Below are positions 54,509 through 64,000 of a DNA stretch of 64,000 bases, in pieces. The stretch is from assembly GCA_963763205.1 (NCBI GenBank), contig CAVXNQ010000004.1:103524-167523 (forward strand), read 5' to 3'. The notes beneath the pieces are model-generated. The model did not search any database. It worked only from the letters and a program-made list of their open reading frames with translations, and had not been told where the DNA came from. The stretch comes from DDH964 sp963763205. GTDB taxonomy: Bacteria; Desulfobacterota; Desulfuromonadia; Desulfuromonadales; DDH964. The first letter of the stretch is position 1; each line of letters opens with the position of its first letter. The translations under genes were made by a program, and so were the position numbers.

Positions 54509-55118
54509 CGGTAATTTTTCTGCGGTCTTGGGGACAGGTCCAGGATTCTTCTTTAAAATCCAATAGATACTGACCATTTTCCCGGCAAGATACAGGGGCG
54601 GACCAAACCAAATGGGGAAGTAGCGGGGCCAGCTTGTTGACTCTGGACATGTCCAGAGTCGAGGGCTGGCCCCCACGGACACGTCCGCTGCCTATCCGCA
54701 ATTTTTGGGCTTCTCAAGGCAGCGCCGGAAGTGAATGAGACCACGCCGCAAGTATTCTGGATCGTTATAAATACCGTTCAAGTACGATAGCCCCCTCGAT
54801 AGCAATAAGGCTAACCGGCTGACCAATTACCTCATTGCTATAGAGGGGGCTATCGTACTTGCACGGATTTATAACGAATCCGGTCACGTGGTCTCATTCA
54901 CTTGCGGCGCTCCTTGAGAAGCCCAAAAATTGCGGGATAGGCAGCGGACATATACGTGGGGGGGTTTGACTCTGGACATGTCCAGAGTCAAGAGCTGGCC
55001 CCGCTACTTCCCCATTTGGTTTGGTCCGCCCCTTTAGTCTTGCCGGGAAAATGGTCAGTATCTATTGGATTTTAAAAGAGAAATCCGACTGTTGCCCAAG
55101 ACCGCAGAAAAATTACCG
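54509..55118. repeat. Fold centre of the large inverted repeat
   Basis: No gene is seen. The two arms meet at an imperfect stem, with AAGTACGATAGCCCCCTC on the left mirrored by GAGGGGGCTATCGTACTT on the right, around about 19 unpaired bases (54811-54829). On each side lies a nested hairpin whose core is a perfect 22-bp palindrome (left copy 54639-54660, starting GACTCTGGACA), flanked by GGGGCCAGC/GCTGGCCCC. Confidence 0.85.
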
Positions 55119-56914
55119 TCAAAGTTTCCATTTCCAAACAGTCAAACCTTTTGCTGCCAAATCTTTACTTCTTTGTTTTATGGCTGCGATATTTTGCTAA
55201 GTGACGGTTTTTTACATCTCGTGCCAGCGCACTAATGTCAGTGTAGGCAGCCTGTTTTTCTATAAAAGGCTTTTAGGCCAAATGAACTTTTGGCTGGAGG
55301 GCTGTTCTGGCGTAAGTTTGCGATTGCTATTAATGATCATTCGAGCAGGCTGTAATTATTTGCGTCTGTACCTAAGTAGGATCTCCAGGTGTAGTTTAAT
55401 GTCTGAGGTAGGATGTGCTCAATGGTATTAATGGTTGAATAATCTGGATATTCGCCATAAGCCTGCATGGAGCAGTATTTTAGCTGTTGTAGTACGTGCC
55501 TTGAAAAGTTTAATTCTCTCGAACTGTAAATTTCCATTCCAGAAAGGAAGTCTCAAACACTTCATAAGATCCCCACAATTGTTCGGTTTGCACCTGTAGT
55601 CTTTTGAATGCCTTCACTTTGTCTGGTTCATTTATTATCTTATTCAATAAAGATGGGAAAAAAGTATCGTATTTCGTTACCGGTAAACTTGTAATTTTTC
55701 TGCGAACTGACCACCGCATAGGTTTCTCTCAGTACTCAGACGGCATCAGCTTCATTTGATAGCCTTGTGCTCAAATGCTTTTAACAAGGCCATTAGAAAA
55801 AATGGATAAATTGAAGTCATATTTGTGTCTTTAATCGAAATTAAAGTATTTTTTTATTTCATCTACAGCAGGCGGATATTGAATAGGTTTCCAGATTTGA
55901 TTGTAAACGTTTGTGTAATCAAGAATTTTGTTTAAAGTGTAGAGCAGCAGATGTCTCTGTTAGCTTCTTATTTTTTATTTTATAATGCACATACATTCTC
56001 ACGTTTCTTTCCAACTCTCTTTTTCTCTCCCATCAAAACAAATAGCAATAATTCTACAAAAACATCTTCCACCAACATTTCTTGTAGCAGGAGTATAAGC
56101 CATTTCTCATTGTGTAACTTTTCATGTTCATTGGTCGAATCATTGATCAAAACTCTAGGTTCTAATAACACAATAGTTCAGACGCCGACAAAGGCATGGC
56201 CAGCGTCATTTAAAAAATTTCAAAAATTGCTTGAGGATCATCTTTTTTTGCATACTATTGGTATCCCATACAATTTTTAATGATTTAATAATGGCCTGGG
56301 CTTAGTTACCAAAGGTTTGGCACCATCGTAATTTTTTATCTGCCTTAGTTTGCAGGTTTTACAAACGCATCAAATTAATTCAGCTTGGGTTGTAGAGTAA
56401 CTGGTCATCTGACAGGAAGGGGCTATTAGGGTTCTGACCAAAAACCGACTTATTAGGTCGGCAGTCTATGTCTTTTGTGCTGAATACTTTTATCAGTAAA
56501 TAGTCATCAGAACCTGCACATTATTTATAAGTAATTTGTTAAGTTGGACTATGTATGATTGTGCATCAGCCGAAAGATGAGCTTTTAAGCTCCAAAGATT
56601 TTTTTATAATGGACACAAAACAAGTAACTTGTTCTAATACTCTGTTGCCCATCAATCACCAAAAATCTCTTCAATGAAGGATGCTGGCTTATTTTTTCCA
56701 ATACGACAATTGGTCCAAAAAAATGCTCCTAGGTGCCTCAAATTTTGCATTACTTACGTTTTCAATCACTTCTGAATTTATGTCTTCAAAAAGTTTTTTT
56801 TGCCACTGCAGTTTTTCCCAACCGTATCACATTCCAAAAATGGAATTTCAAAGCGAACCTCAATATTAAAAAGTTCTTCAAAAGTTCTATTCTTTTCAGA
56901 TCTTGAGTGGGCAT
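55119..56914 (-). pseudogene. Degraded copy of the GmrSD-like gene
   Basis: It mirrors 52746-54508. Pieces such as NTIEHILPQTLN and the MPTQD start are readable, but the frame changes many times. At the equivalent of 53220 it keeps the correct reading frame where the left arm does not. Confidence 0.85.
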
Positions 56915-56984
56915 AATTTCTCCCTGATGGCAGTTCGCAGTGTATCTGCACTGTAATTTCTGTAAGTAATTGCTCTCAGTTTTG

Positions 56985-57087
56985 TTGTCCAACGGAAAGG
57001 GTAACCGGATACGGTAGACCAGTGAATCAAGTAGATATTTTTCCGTGAACCGCTGGTAAATAGTCCGGTTCACCCGTTTGTTAGGGC
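56985..57087 (-). repeat. Copy of attC site 2
   Basis: This is the mirror of 52574-52675; GTTAGGG and the CCCGTTTG arm are intact, with scattered changes in the loop. Confidence 0.7.
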
Positions 57088-57088
57088 T

Positions 57089-58008
57089 TTATATGCAAAT
57101 ACAATTCAAGGCGCCTCAAATATTTTTTAAGACCCCGTGCCAGACTCGTGTACTCCGTTGATATGATTAAAATCCTTGGATTTTTGACCCATTTTGCTTT
57201 TATTTTCTATTAATCTGACTTTTTGATTTGGATATAGTCAATTTACAATCGCTGATCTTTTTGTGTTTGCCCACTTTTTAAATTATGCGAAGGCCTACCT
57301 CCCTAACAACAACATAGAACATTCCCAGTTCTTTGCCCTGCGTGCAACTAGCTCCTCTAGCAGGACTTGTTGGACATTGGCTATATAACTTGAGAGCCTT
57401 TGCTCGGAATCATCAGCTTTGCTTTGCGAGTAAATGAGATTAAGAGGGCGATGACAGAGATTAAGGTAGGAACTCAAGGCTCAACACACTTTGCGGACGC
57501 TGGGTAGCCTCCCGACGAACAACCCCGGGAATTTCCCCAACTACCTCTTCTGGGGCCGCGGGTTGATCGATCTCAACCTCTGCATATCTCACCAAGACCT
57601 CTCTGTAGGCCTCCTCGAAGGTGCTGGACGGAAGGCTATTCTGAAGTATGTCCCTGTAATTTCTGGATATCTATTTAAGTCCTCTATCGTTTGCCGAATC
57701 CCCTTAAACGGATCAAGTAATTGGATGGGTCTCATCTGCTCCCTTATGCCCTTGAAGGGGTCCTCAAGTTGGAGAGCCTGTAGATTAGCTCTGAATTCCT
57801 TGAATGGGTCGATCATTTGAAGCGCTCTTAGGCTTGCCTGAGCGCTCATGAATTGTTCTGTTGAATCCTGAAGTGAGCGTATCGTGTCACGAATACCTTT
57901 GAGTGGATCAACCATTTCAAAGGCCTGCATTGTTGCGCGGAACTCCTTAAGCGGATCCTCTATCTGAAGAGCTTTAAATTTGTCCAATTCACGAGAAATA
58001 TCAATCAT
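57089..58008 (-). pseudogene. Copy of the repeat-TM-SH3b cassette gene
   Basis: It mirrors 51665-52572. The repeat region is nearly unchanged. The junction to the membrane part reads AAPEEVVGEIPGVVRREATQ in one frame, which shows that the left-arm split is an error. Other indels, near 57660 and in the SH3b part, break this copy. Confidence 0.85.
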
Positions 58009-58094
58009 AAACTCTCCTTTTTGCCCTAACTCGTTATAAGCCCCATGGGGACGTTGTCGTTTTGTCGATTCTGGAATCGAATCCTGTCTTTGCG

Positions 58095-58600
58095 TCAATG
58101 GGCGTTGCTTCCTCGCTCAAGCAATTCGCCTCGCTTCTTTCCAGCAAACACGCCTGAACGCGTCATCCGTAGATGCCGCGCAACTTCCGCTCCTGAGTGA
58201 CCAGCCTCGATCGCGGCGTGACCTGCACTCCCGGCGCGCTCCAGGTCGGGAAACGAGCCGCGATGAAAGCGCCAGGGGAGAGATCTGAAACTTCTCCGAA
58301 AACATTGCGACGAATTGTCTCTATGGTAGGAACGAACGCGCCTGTAGGGAGCTCTCAACTCTCGACCCGCGCGACAAAATCGGCGTCACCGAATCATAAT
58401 CTTGCCTCTGGTGCTTCCTGCGCAGAACCCGCTGCCCGCCAAGCTCTCGCCGACGCCCCTGTGCGACACCGCCGGCAATGAAGGCTTTATAGCTGCGCCG
58501 TGCGCTGGAAACGCTTTTTTCCGAAGATTCGCAAGACCTCATCCACAGCTTGTCCTTGCAGAGAACATTTCCCCAACAACGCTATGACCCGACCAGGGGA
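58095..58600 (-). pseudogene. Degraded copy of the RAYT C-terminal fragment
   Basis: It mirrors 51044-51574. The C-terminal AAIEAGHSGAEVARHLRM is readable, with multiple frame breaks upstream. Confidence 0.85.
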
Positions 58601-58626
58601 AGCGATCCAGGTGTCAAGGGTCAGCG

Positions 58627-59443
58627 TTATTGAGCAGGGCCGGGGTCACGGTTATTGAGCAGTTTGATCTTCGGTGTGCTCGGTTTGATGATTGCCGGCA
58701 CTGGTGAATTCGGGCGCATCTTCTTGCGGTAGGATTCTCCTTTCATAACAAAGTGATGGGCGTTGTGGGCCAGCCGGTCGAGGGCCGAGTTGGCCATGAC
58801 CGGATCGGGGAACAGGGCCAGCCAGTCGGCCGGCGGCCGGTTGGAGGTGACGATGATCGAACCTCGCAGGTGGCGCTCGGCGATGATCTCATAAAAATCT
58901 TCGGCCTGCATCATGGTCATTGGCTTGAGACCGAAGTCATCGATGATCAGCAGGTCCGGGGCAAGCATCCGGCGCAATTCGGCATCCCAGGAGTTGTCGG
59001 CGCGGGAGGCCTGCAAGGTGCGGAAGAATTTGACCGCCTTGAGGAACAGCACCGAGCGGCCCTGACCGGCAGGCCTGGTGTCCCAGAGCCTGGGCGAGGT
59101 GGGTCTTGCCGGTGCCGGCGGGGCCATAGAGCAGGACGTGCTCCCGGCGTTCGATAAACAGGCCGGTGGCCAGGTCCCGGATACCGGCAGGGTTTAGTGC
59201 GGGATTGCCGGCGAAGTCGAAGTCCTCCAGGGTCTTAGGCTCCTCGAAGCTGGCGCGCTGCAGACGCAACCGCAGACTCTGGGTCTTGCGGCGTTCGATT
59301 TCATCCTGCAGCAGCAGTTGCAGAAACTCCAGATAGCCAAGCTGGTCCTGGCGGGCTTGCAGCAGCCGCACATCGAGAGTATCGAGCATGCGGCCGAGTT
59401 TGAGGGTTTTGAGCTGGCTGGTCAGGGCGGCGGTCGCACTCAT
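58627..59443 (-). CDS. istB: IstB of the diverged IS21 copy (frameshifted)
   Basis: From ATG 59443 the frame is intact for 120 codons with Walker A YGPAGTGKTHLAQALG. It then shifts at the same GGGCCGC as the left copy; removing one G joins ACRSG to RSVLFLKA. The C-terminal tail (NSPVPAIIKPSTPKIKLLN) differs from the left copy. Confidence 0.85.
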
Positions 59444-60988
59444 CGGCCCACCTCCAGCGCGGCAAAACTCTCCGGTGGATGCAGGAAGCCCAAAGCCTGT
59501 TGGGTCACGGTCGTCGGGCGGGGCTCCTGGTTGGATTTCCAGTACAGCGGAATGCCGTTTTCCAGCACATGTGTCAGGCGACGAAGCTCGGTGGCCTCGA
59601 AGTGGAGCAGATAATCACAGGCCTCATCAAGCCGCTGGGGGCCATATTTCTCGGCCAGACGCAGTACCCCTTGGGCCTTGCGCAGGTTGCGGATGGCGTG
59701 ATCGGCCAGAATGGTCTCGACCATCCGCGCGACGTGGGCGCCGAGTTCCGCGGCCTTCTTGCGGCACCAGGTGGGTGGGCAAAGAGAAAGGCCTTGGCGG
59801 CTTCCGGATAGTCGTTCTGATCGGTTCGCCAGGTGCCGCGTCGGGTGGCCCGGGGATGGGTCTTGACCAGTTCGTCCTCACAGAAGATCTCGACCAGCCG
59901 CCGGGTCGCCCGCACCCAGACGGTCTTGCCGACGAAGCGGGTCGGCAGCGAGTAGTAGCTGCGTTCGAAGACCAGATGATGATCAGGGTGAACTGTGGCT
60001 TCGGCCCAGGTGGGCGGATCGAAGGGTTGCGCCGGCAGAGACTGCAGGGCCGCCTGCTCCTGCAGCTCGAAGCGCGCCATCGGTGCTTCGCAGGTGGTGC
60101 CATGGATCTCCCGGCCGACCTGCTCGCGGCACCACAGCAGGGCCTTCTCGTTGAGCTCGGCCAGATCGCGATAGCCGCGGCCGGCGACCAATTGCTGGCG
60201 CACCACCGGCATCTGCCGTTCCACTTTACCCTTGTGTTCTGGGGTTGCCACTTTGGCCGGATCGACCACAAAACCGTAGTAACGCTCCAGTTCGGCATAA
60301 GCCCGATTGATGGTGGGATCGTAGAGGTCGGGACGGACCACGCCGGCCTTAAGGTTGTCGAGCAGTACGGTCATGGGAACCCCGCCGAAAAAATCGAAGG
60401 CGCGGACATGGCAGTCGAGCCAGTTCGGCAGGTCCTGACGCTCGACAAACCGCACAAAGCGGTGGCGACTGAAGGAAAGGGTCAGCACGAAGACCCACAG
60501 GTGCCGCACCGTCTCGCCAAAACGTACCCGAGCGCTGCCGAAATCCACTTGGGCCTGCTGCCCCGGCGGGGTTTCCATCCGCACCGACGACCGCGGTGTG
60601 ACCGGGGAATACGCTGTGAACATAGCGTTTAACGCTCGGGTAGCTGAGCTTCATGCCGCGTTCGCGCAGCAGTCGCCAGATCTGTTTCATGGTCATGTCC
60701 GGCTCGGCCAGCCAGTTGCGGATCTGCTCCTGGTAGGCTCAAGCCGCCGATGGGACTAGGATGACGGCAGCGGTGGATTTTCTTCGGCAGCACGCATAGC
60801 CGCCAGGACTTTGGCGCGTGGGCTGATCACCGTCACGGGTCGACCCCTGTTTCTCGGCCAGCTGCAGATATTTACGCACAGTCTCCGGGACTGGCCGAGA
60901 CTGCGGGAAAATTGGGAGATATTGTGCCCCTGCTGCCAGCGGTACAACAACCGTCGAGTTCAATCATGGGGATGGGCCTCCTTGCCAT
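59440..60988 (-). pseudogene. istA: IstA of the diverged IS21 copy, broken by indels
   Basis: The DDE core (QAQVDFGSARVRFGE, VLLDNLKAGVV, EHKGKVERQMP) is intact between about 59760 and 60620. Frame breaks at about 59770, 60620 and 60740 separate the N- and C-terminal parts. Confidence 0.85.
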
Positions 60989-61164
60989 GGGTCTCCTGTC
61001 GGGATTCAAATTCCGGCAGAATAAGCCAAGGCGGAAAGGGAGCCCACCGAAGATCACGGCAGGGTGCTCAATAAATCTGACCCCGCCTCCGGCAAAACTG
61101 CTCAATTAAGTTGACCCCGGGGTGCTCAATTCCGCTGACCCTGACCCGGGTCAAGGTGCTCAAT

Positions 61165-61975
61165 TACCATGACCCTCAACATGCAGGTCGTTGCGGTCGG
61201 CCACCATCCCAGCTCGGAGAGGGATGAGGTGGATATAGCGAACAAGTTCAAGAAGGTACGAGTCCTCATCGCACACCAGCGATTTATACCGGTTCTGATA
61301 GAGGTGTGCTCAGAGCGGTTATGGCCAAGATTGAAGGTAAGTCGCATAGCCGGTCAGAAGCCTGCGCATGAATGTGGAGAGCGGAGTTCGGGTCGGTCGG
61401 AGCAGGAGATGGAAGTGATTTGACATCAACGACCAGGCAAAGCATTCCACGTCCTTCTCTTCAAGAATGGTACTGGTGGGCGGGAGTTCGAACCCTCCAG
61501 GTAATCATCATTCAGGGAGATATGTGGCGGCGGGCGGTCCGCGAACGATGACGTGCTGGAGAAGAATTTGGAATGTCTAGTCGCACTGGTGCTTGGCATA
61601 GTACGTATGATGACATTTCAAATATTTACGACGCTAAATTCGACAAAAATGACAACGTCCCCTGTCCCTCCAGAAATGATTTGACATCAACGACCAGGCG
61701 AACGAGTCGCCCTCCTTCTCTTCAAGAAGAGTCTCGTAGCGTTGGACGGGATCCTGCCGGTCATCGTCGCTCAGGAATGTTGTCGCGGCGCTCGATGCCG
61801 CGAACGATGACGTGCTGGAGAAGATTTGGAATGTCTAGTCACGCGGCTCGTGGCATCATTGCGTCTGATGCCATTTCAAATAGTTACGACGCTAGATTCG
61901 ACAAAATGAGACGTCCCCCACCCTCATACGAACGCTAGATTCAACAAAATGAGCAAAGTTTGGCCCCTCTTACAG
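61165..61975 (-). pseudogene. Degraded copy of the RAYT N-terminal region and element left ends
   Basis: It mirrors 47665-48480, including the tandem-duplicated 5' part of the transposase and the GACAACGTCCCC-type termini (near 61650 and 61910). Many indels are present. Confidence 0.8.
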
Positions 61976-62201
61976 ACTCCTCTTGAACCATCTGGAGCAG
62001 GTGATAAAGGCTTTCACCGAACTCACCACCGCCCCGCTAAGGGCAATGCGAACATCATAGCTACGGATTGCCGGCCCGGGGGTGAGGCCGATGTACTTCC
62101 AGCCTGCATATTTTAAAAGATCACCGCAGGTTCGATGCGTTAGCACCATTACTAGTGCGAAAGTTAAGAAATTAACTAAAGGGACTAACCAAACGGGACA
62201 C

Positions 62202-62749
62202 TAACAATTAGCACGTCGAACAATTTGGCGAAGTCGATCACATATGCTGCGCGAAATGCCGGGATTCAAGTGTTCTCTCCTCGGGTAAAACCACCCACCT
62301 CTGGGCTATGAACAATCTTATTTCTAACACCCCTTACTTTTGAACTATTGCTCCCATTTCAGGCTCAATTAGTTTCTTGGAGAGGAGTTCATCAAGTGAA
62401 GCATTAACAGATCGACACCTTCCCTTGGCTTCCGACTCCTACGAGAGGACTCAACACGGCCTCGATTTCCTGCCACGTTTTAATAAATGCCCACTCAGGA
62501 CTATCCTTGAGGTTTTCTATGGATTCTTTTGGAAAATATGACTACGATAGCAATGCGTAATTATTAAATTTTCTGCCTCATTGCGTATTTCACCCATCGT
62601 TTTCCTAAGATCAATTTCAAGGTATTTTCACTTTTGTAATTCTTGACAAAAGCAAAGCAACCCTTCCTAAGGAATAAAAATATAAAAATAAAAACCATTG
62701 GCCATGCAACATGGCCTATAATTTTCTCAATTAATTCAACGTATGCCAT
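62202..62749 (-). pseudogene. Degraded copy of the membrane-anchored cassette gene
   Basis: It mirrors 46901-47469. The start, with IEKIIGHVAWPMVFIFIFLF, is unchanged, but the frame is lost after about 60 codons. Confidence 0.85.
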
Positions 62750-62778
62750 TATATATCATCTCTCTTTCTGAGGTTTCA

Positions 62779-62832
62779 TATCAACGCGAGCGTAACCGGT
62801 GCGGAGCGTCCGCGTTGACGCTGTTGTTACAC
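62779..62832 (-). repeat. Copy of attC site 1
   Basis: This is the mirror of 46819-46872; the R' box reads GTTGATAT instead of GTTATAT and a base in the loop has changed. Confidence 0.75.
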
Positions 62833-63648
62833 CTCCTCGAATTCAACGTCTATGATCTTGCCATTTTCCATTAACCACCTCTCCTGGAACGCTCTTCTAG
62901 CGGCCCATCCAACCTCTTTGATATACCATCCGTTAACAGAACCGAATCAGCTGCTCCGATAAATGGTATCGAAGCCAGAAACTCTCTTTGTGATGTTCAC
63001 TCCGAGTTGTTTTGCCAAATTCTTTACGGCCAGATAACAGGCTTCCTTGCTTAGTTGACTTTCAGCAGCCTTTTCGGGCATACTTCTCCCACGTAACCTT
63101 GGCCAAAGTGACTTCAATAGATCGCAGTGCGGTTCGTGCTGACAGCCTCTCTTCGATGTTATTGGCACCCGACGCAGACATTATTCCCAACAGCAAATTT
63201 CTTATCAATCTCGGAGAAGACACTCGAGTTAACCATAGCAGACACCTATTTTGTGGATAGTACGAAGGGCGAGCGTGATTATCGCGGGGACATCGGGCAC
63301 CAGGCTGCAGGGAGCCCGAATATCCCGGTTCCTGCTCCTTCGACGACAGCTACCCCAATGGCCCGAATTGTGAACCTCGTCGGCCATTTTGTCGGACAGC
63401 TCCAGGCTCTTGTTTTTCTCAACTCCTAGGGGGAGGAGACGTCACCGTCGGGGAGGATCACCACCGGAGAACAGAAGCCACTCCGCAATGGAGACGCAGA
63501 AGTCGAGTGCTCCACGCACGGCTTTCTGTCTGGAACAACTTTGTTGACCAGCCACGCCAAGGGTTCGATCACAAACCCGAAGGCCTGGCTCGCCGCGCCA
63601 GGCTCTCCTTCTTGAGAATCTCGATCGCGTCGGCTTGCTCCTTTTCAT
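62827..63648 (-). pseudogene. Degraded copy of the EcsC-family cassette gene
   Basis: It mirrors 45990-46824. Short segments such as SKEACYLAVKNLAKQLGVNI are readable among several frame breaks. Confidence 0.85.
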
Positions 63649-64000
63649 ACTTTGTAGATCTCTTCTTCACTTTGAGCCTTTCTTAGTATGGTGATGGTGT
63701 AACGGTAAATATACAGTCTGAATAAATCGGAAAACTGGAAATATCAACCTGTATACAATTTTCGATTAAAACGCTCGAAATATAAATAGTTAAACTCAAA
63801 AACAATTACTTACTAGGGCAGACCAGCCTTCATCTTTTTGGCAATATCAAGACTGAATAAACACGGTCAGCTCGCATGAGGAGGTTCCGGGGCCGCCTCA
63901 CCTAATTCCGACGAAGTTCCAAAGCGTCATCAGAGGGCGCATCTACAGAAATCGATTTTTCCAAACGCCCCCGGGTCCTGTTAGGTTCGAAGGCCCCCCA

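Larger units (their letters stand above)
45660..54810 (+). repeat. Left arm of a 9-kb inverted repeat (integron cassettes, RAYT element, IS21)
   Basis: Every feature in this arm reappears in reverse order in 54830-64000. Paired positions sum to about 109640: for example the EcsC start 45990 pairs with 63648, the TM-protein start 46901 with 62749 and the repeat-protein start 51665 with 58008. Pairing continues to the last base of the window, so the true outer end is not visible. The left arm has far fewer indels than the right. Confidence 0.95.
58605..61165 (-). mobile_element. Second, diverged IS21-family copy
   Basis: It occupies the mirror position of 48484-51043 in the split RAYT gene. 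Its istA and istB differ from the left copy largely by synonymous and conservative changes, the pattern of natural divergence. A few indels still break istA. Confidence 0.85.
54830..64000 (-). repeat. Right arm of the 9-kb inverted repeat (degraded copy)
   Basis: This is the reverse complement of 45660-54810 with frequent single-base indels, homopolymer changes and substitutions. These affect coding and non-coding bases alike, so all cassette genes are broken. The IS21 part (about 58600-61165) is an exception: it differs from the left copy mainly at third codon positions. Confidence 0.93.

Noticed and set aside
55201..63648. Open frames on either strand of the right arm as independent genes
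   Set aside because: Each is a piece of a mirrored left-arm gene or its antisense; only the IS21 genes show independent evolution.
45660..64000. The large inverted repeat as a linear replicon telomere or a composite transposon
   Set aside because: Arms are unequal in error pattern, there is no telomere resolvase-type site or protein, and no transposase flanks the arms. A fold-back artefact explains more, although the outer end is not visible.

Overview
The window is 64 kb of GC-rich bacterial chromosome that ends in an AT-richer accessory region. Gene content and order (a type II secretion-like cluster with a cohesin-tailed secretin, then ftsE-ftsX-envC-ctpA, then xseA-xseB-ispA-dxs, a ResB/CcsA cytochrome c maturation pair, and a large Anbu/ATP-grasp/alpha-E cluster) resemble Desulfuromonadales (Geobacter/Desulfuromonas relatives). 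That assignment is an inference from memory of such genomes, not a database result.

Layout. 1-585: the 3' end of an HU gene, then tRNA-Asp, tRNA-Val, tRNA-Asp and a terminator. 1040-10273: an atypical type II secretion/pseudopilus operon (GspF, GspE, PilM/N/O/P-like platform proteins, secretin, two pseudopilins), followed without a break by ftsE, ftsX, envC, ctpA and a divergent polysaccharide deacetylase. 15649-17040: a ParA-family ATPase on the minus strand with its own strong promoter. 17132-21539: xseA, xseB, ispA, dxs. 21718-23585: ResB and CcsA on the minus strand. 23741-27326: a biotin operon bioW-bioF-bioH-bioC under a clear BirA operator, holding genes for two different pimeloyl routes. 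27402-33978: a tautomerase, an RlmI-like methyltransferase with an ArsR regulator, a DUF3108 protein, a CBS-containing family II pyrophosphatase and a YyaL/DUF255 thioredoxin-domain protein. 34073-34315: two tandem small-RNA genes, each with its own promoter, terminator and C-rich terminator loop. 34345-34989: a HAD phosphatase. 35269-45467: a six-gene cluster with a giant transglutaminase/DUF2126 protein, two circularly permuted ATP-grasp proteins, two alpha-E domains, a second transglutaminase and an Anbu proteasome-like peptidase.

From about 45.66 kb to the window end lies one very large inverted repeat. Position x on the left pairs with about 109640-x on the right, and the fold is at about 54.82 kb. 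The left arm carries integron-type gene cassettes (two good attC sites; an EcsC-family protein, a membrane protein, a repeat-TM-SH3b protein and a GmrSD-like DUF262/DUF1524 nuclease), a RAYT transposase element with 22-bp inverted ends, and an IS21-family element inserted into the RAYT gene. No integrase gene is in the window. The right arm repeats all of this in reverse but is full of indels and substitutions. The simplest reading is a fold-back chimera at a poorly covered contig end. The IS21 copy in the right arm is different: it shows orderly, mostly synonymous divergence.

Many core genes (gspE, envC, resB, bioW, bioF, bioH, the YyaL gene, both ATP-grasp genes, istB) are broken by single-base indels that restore perfectly when one base is removed or added. 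These are treated here as probable sequencing or assembly errors, and whole genes are annotated across them.
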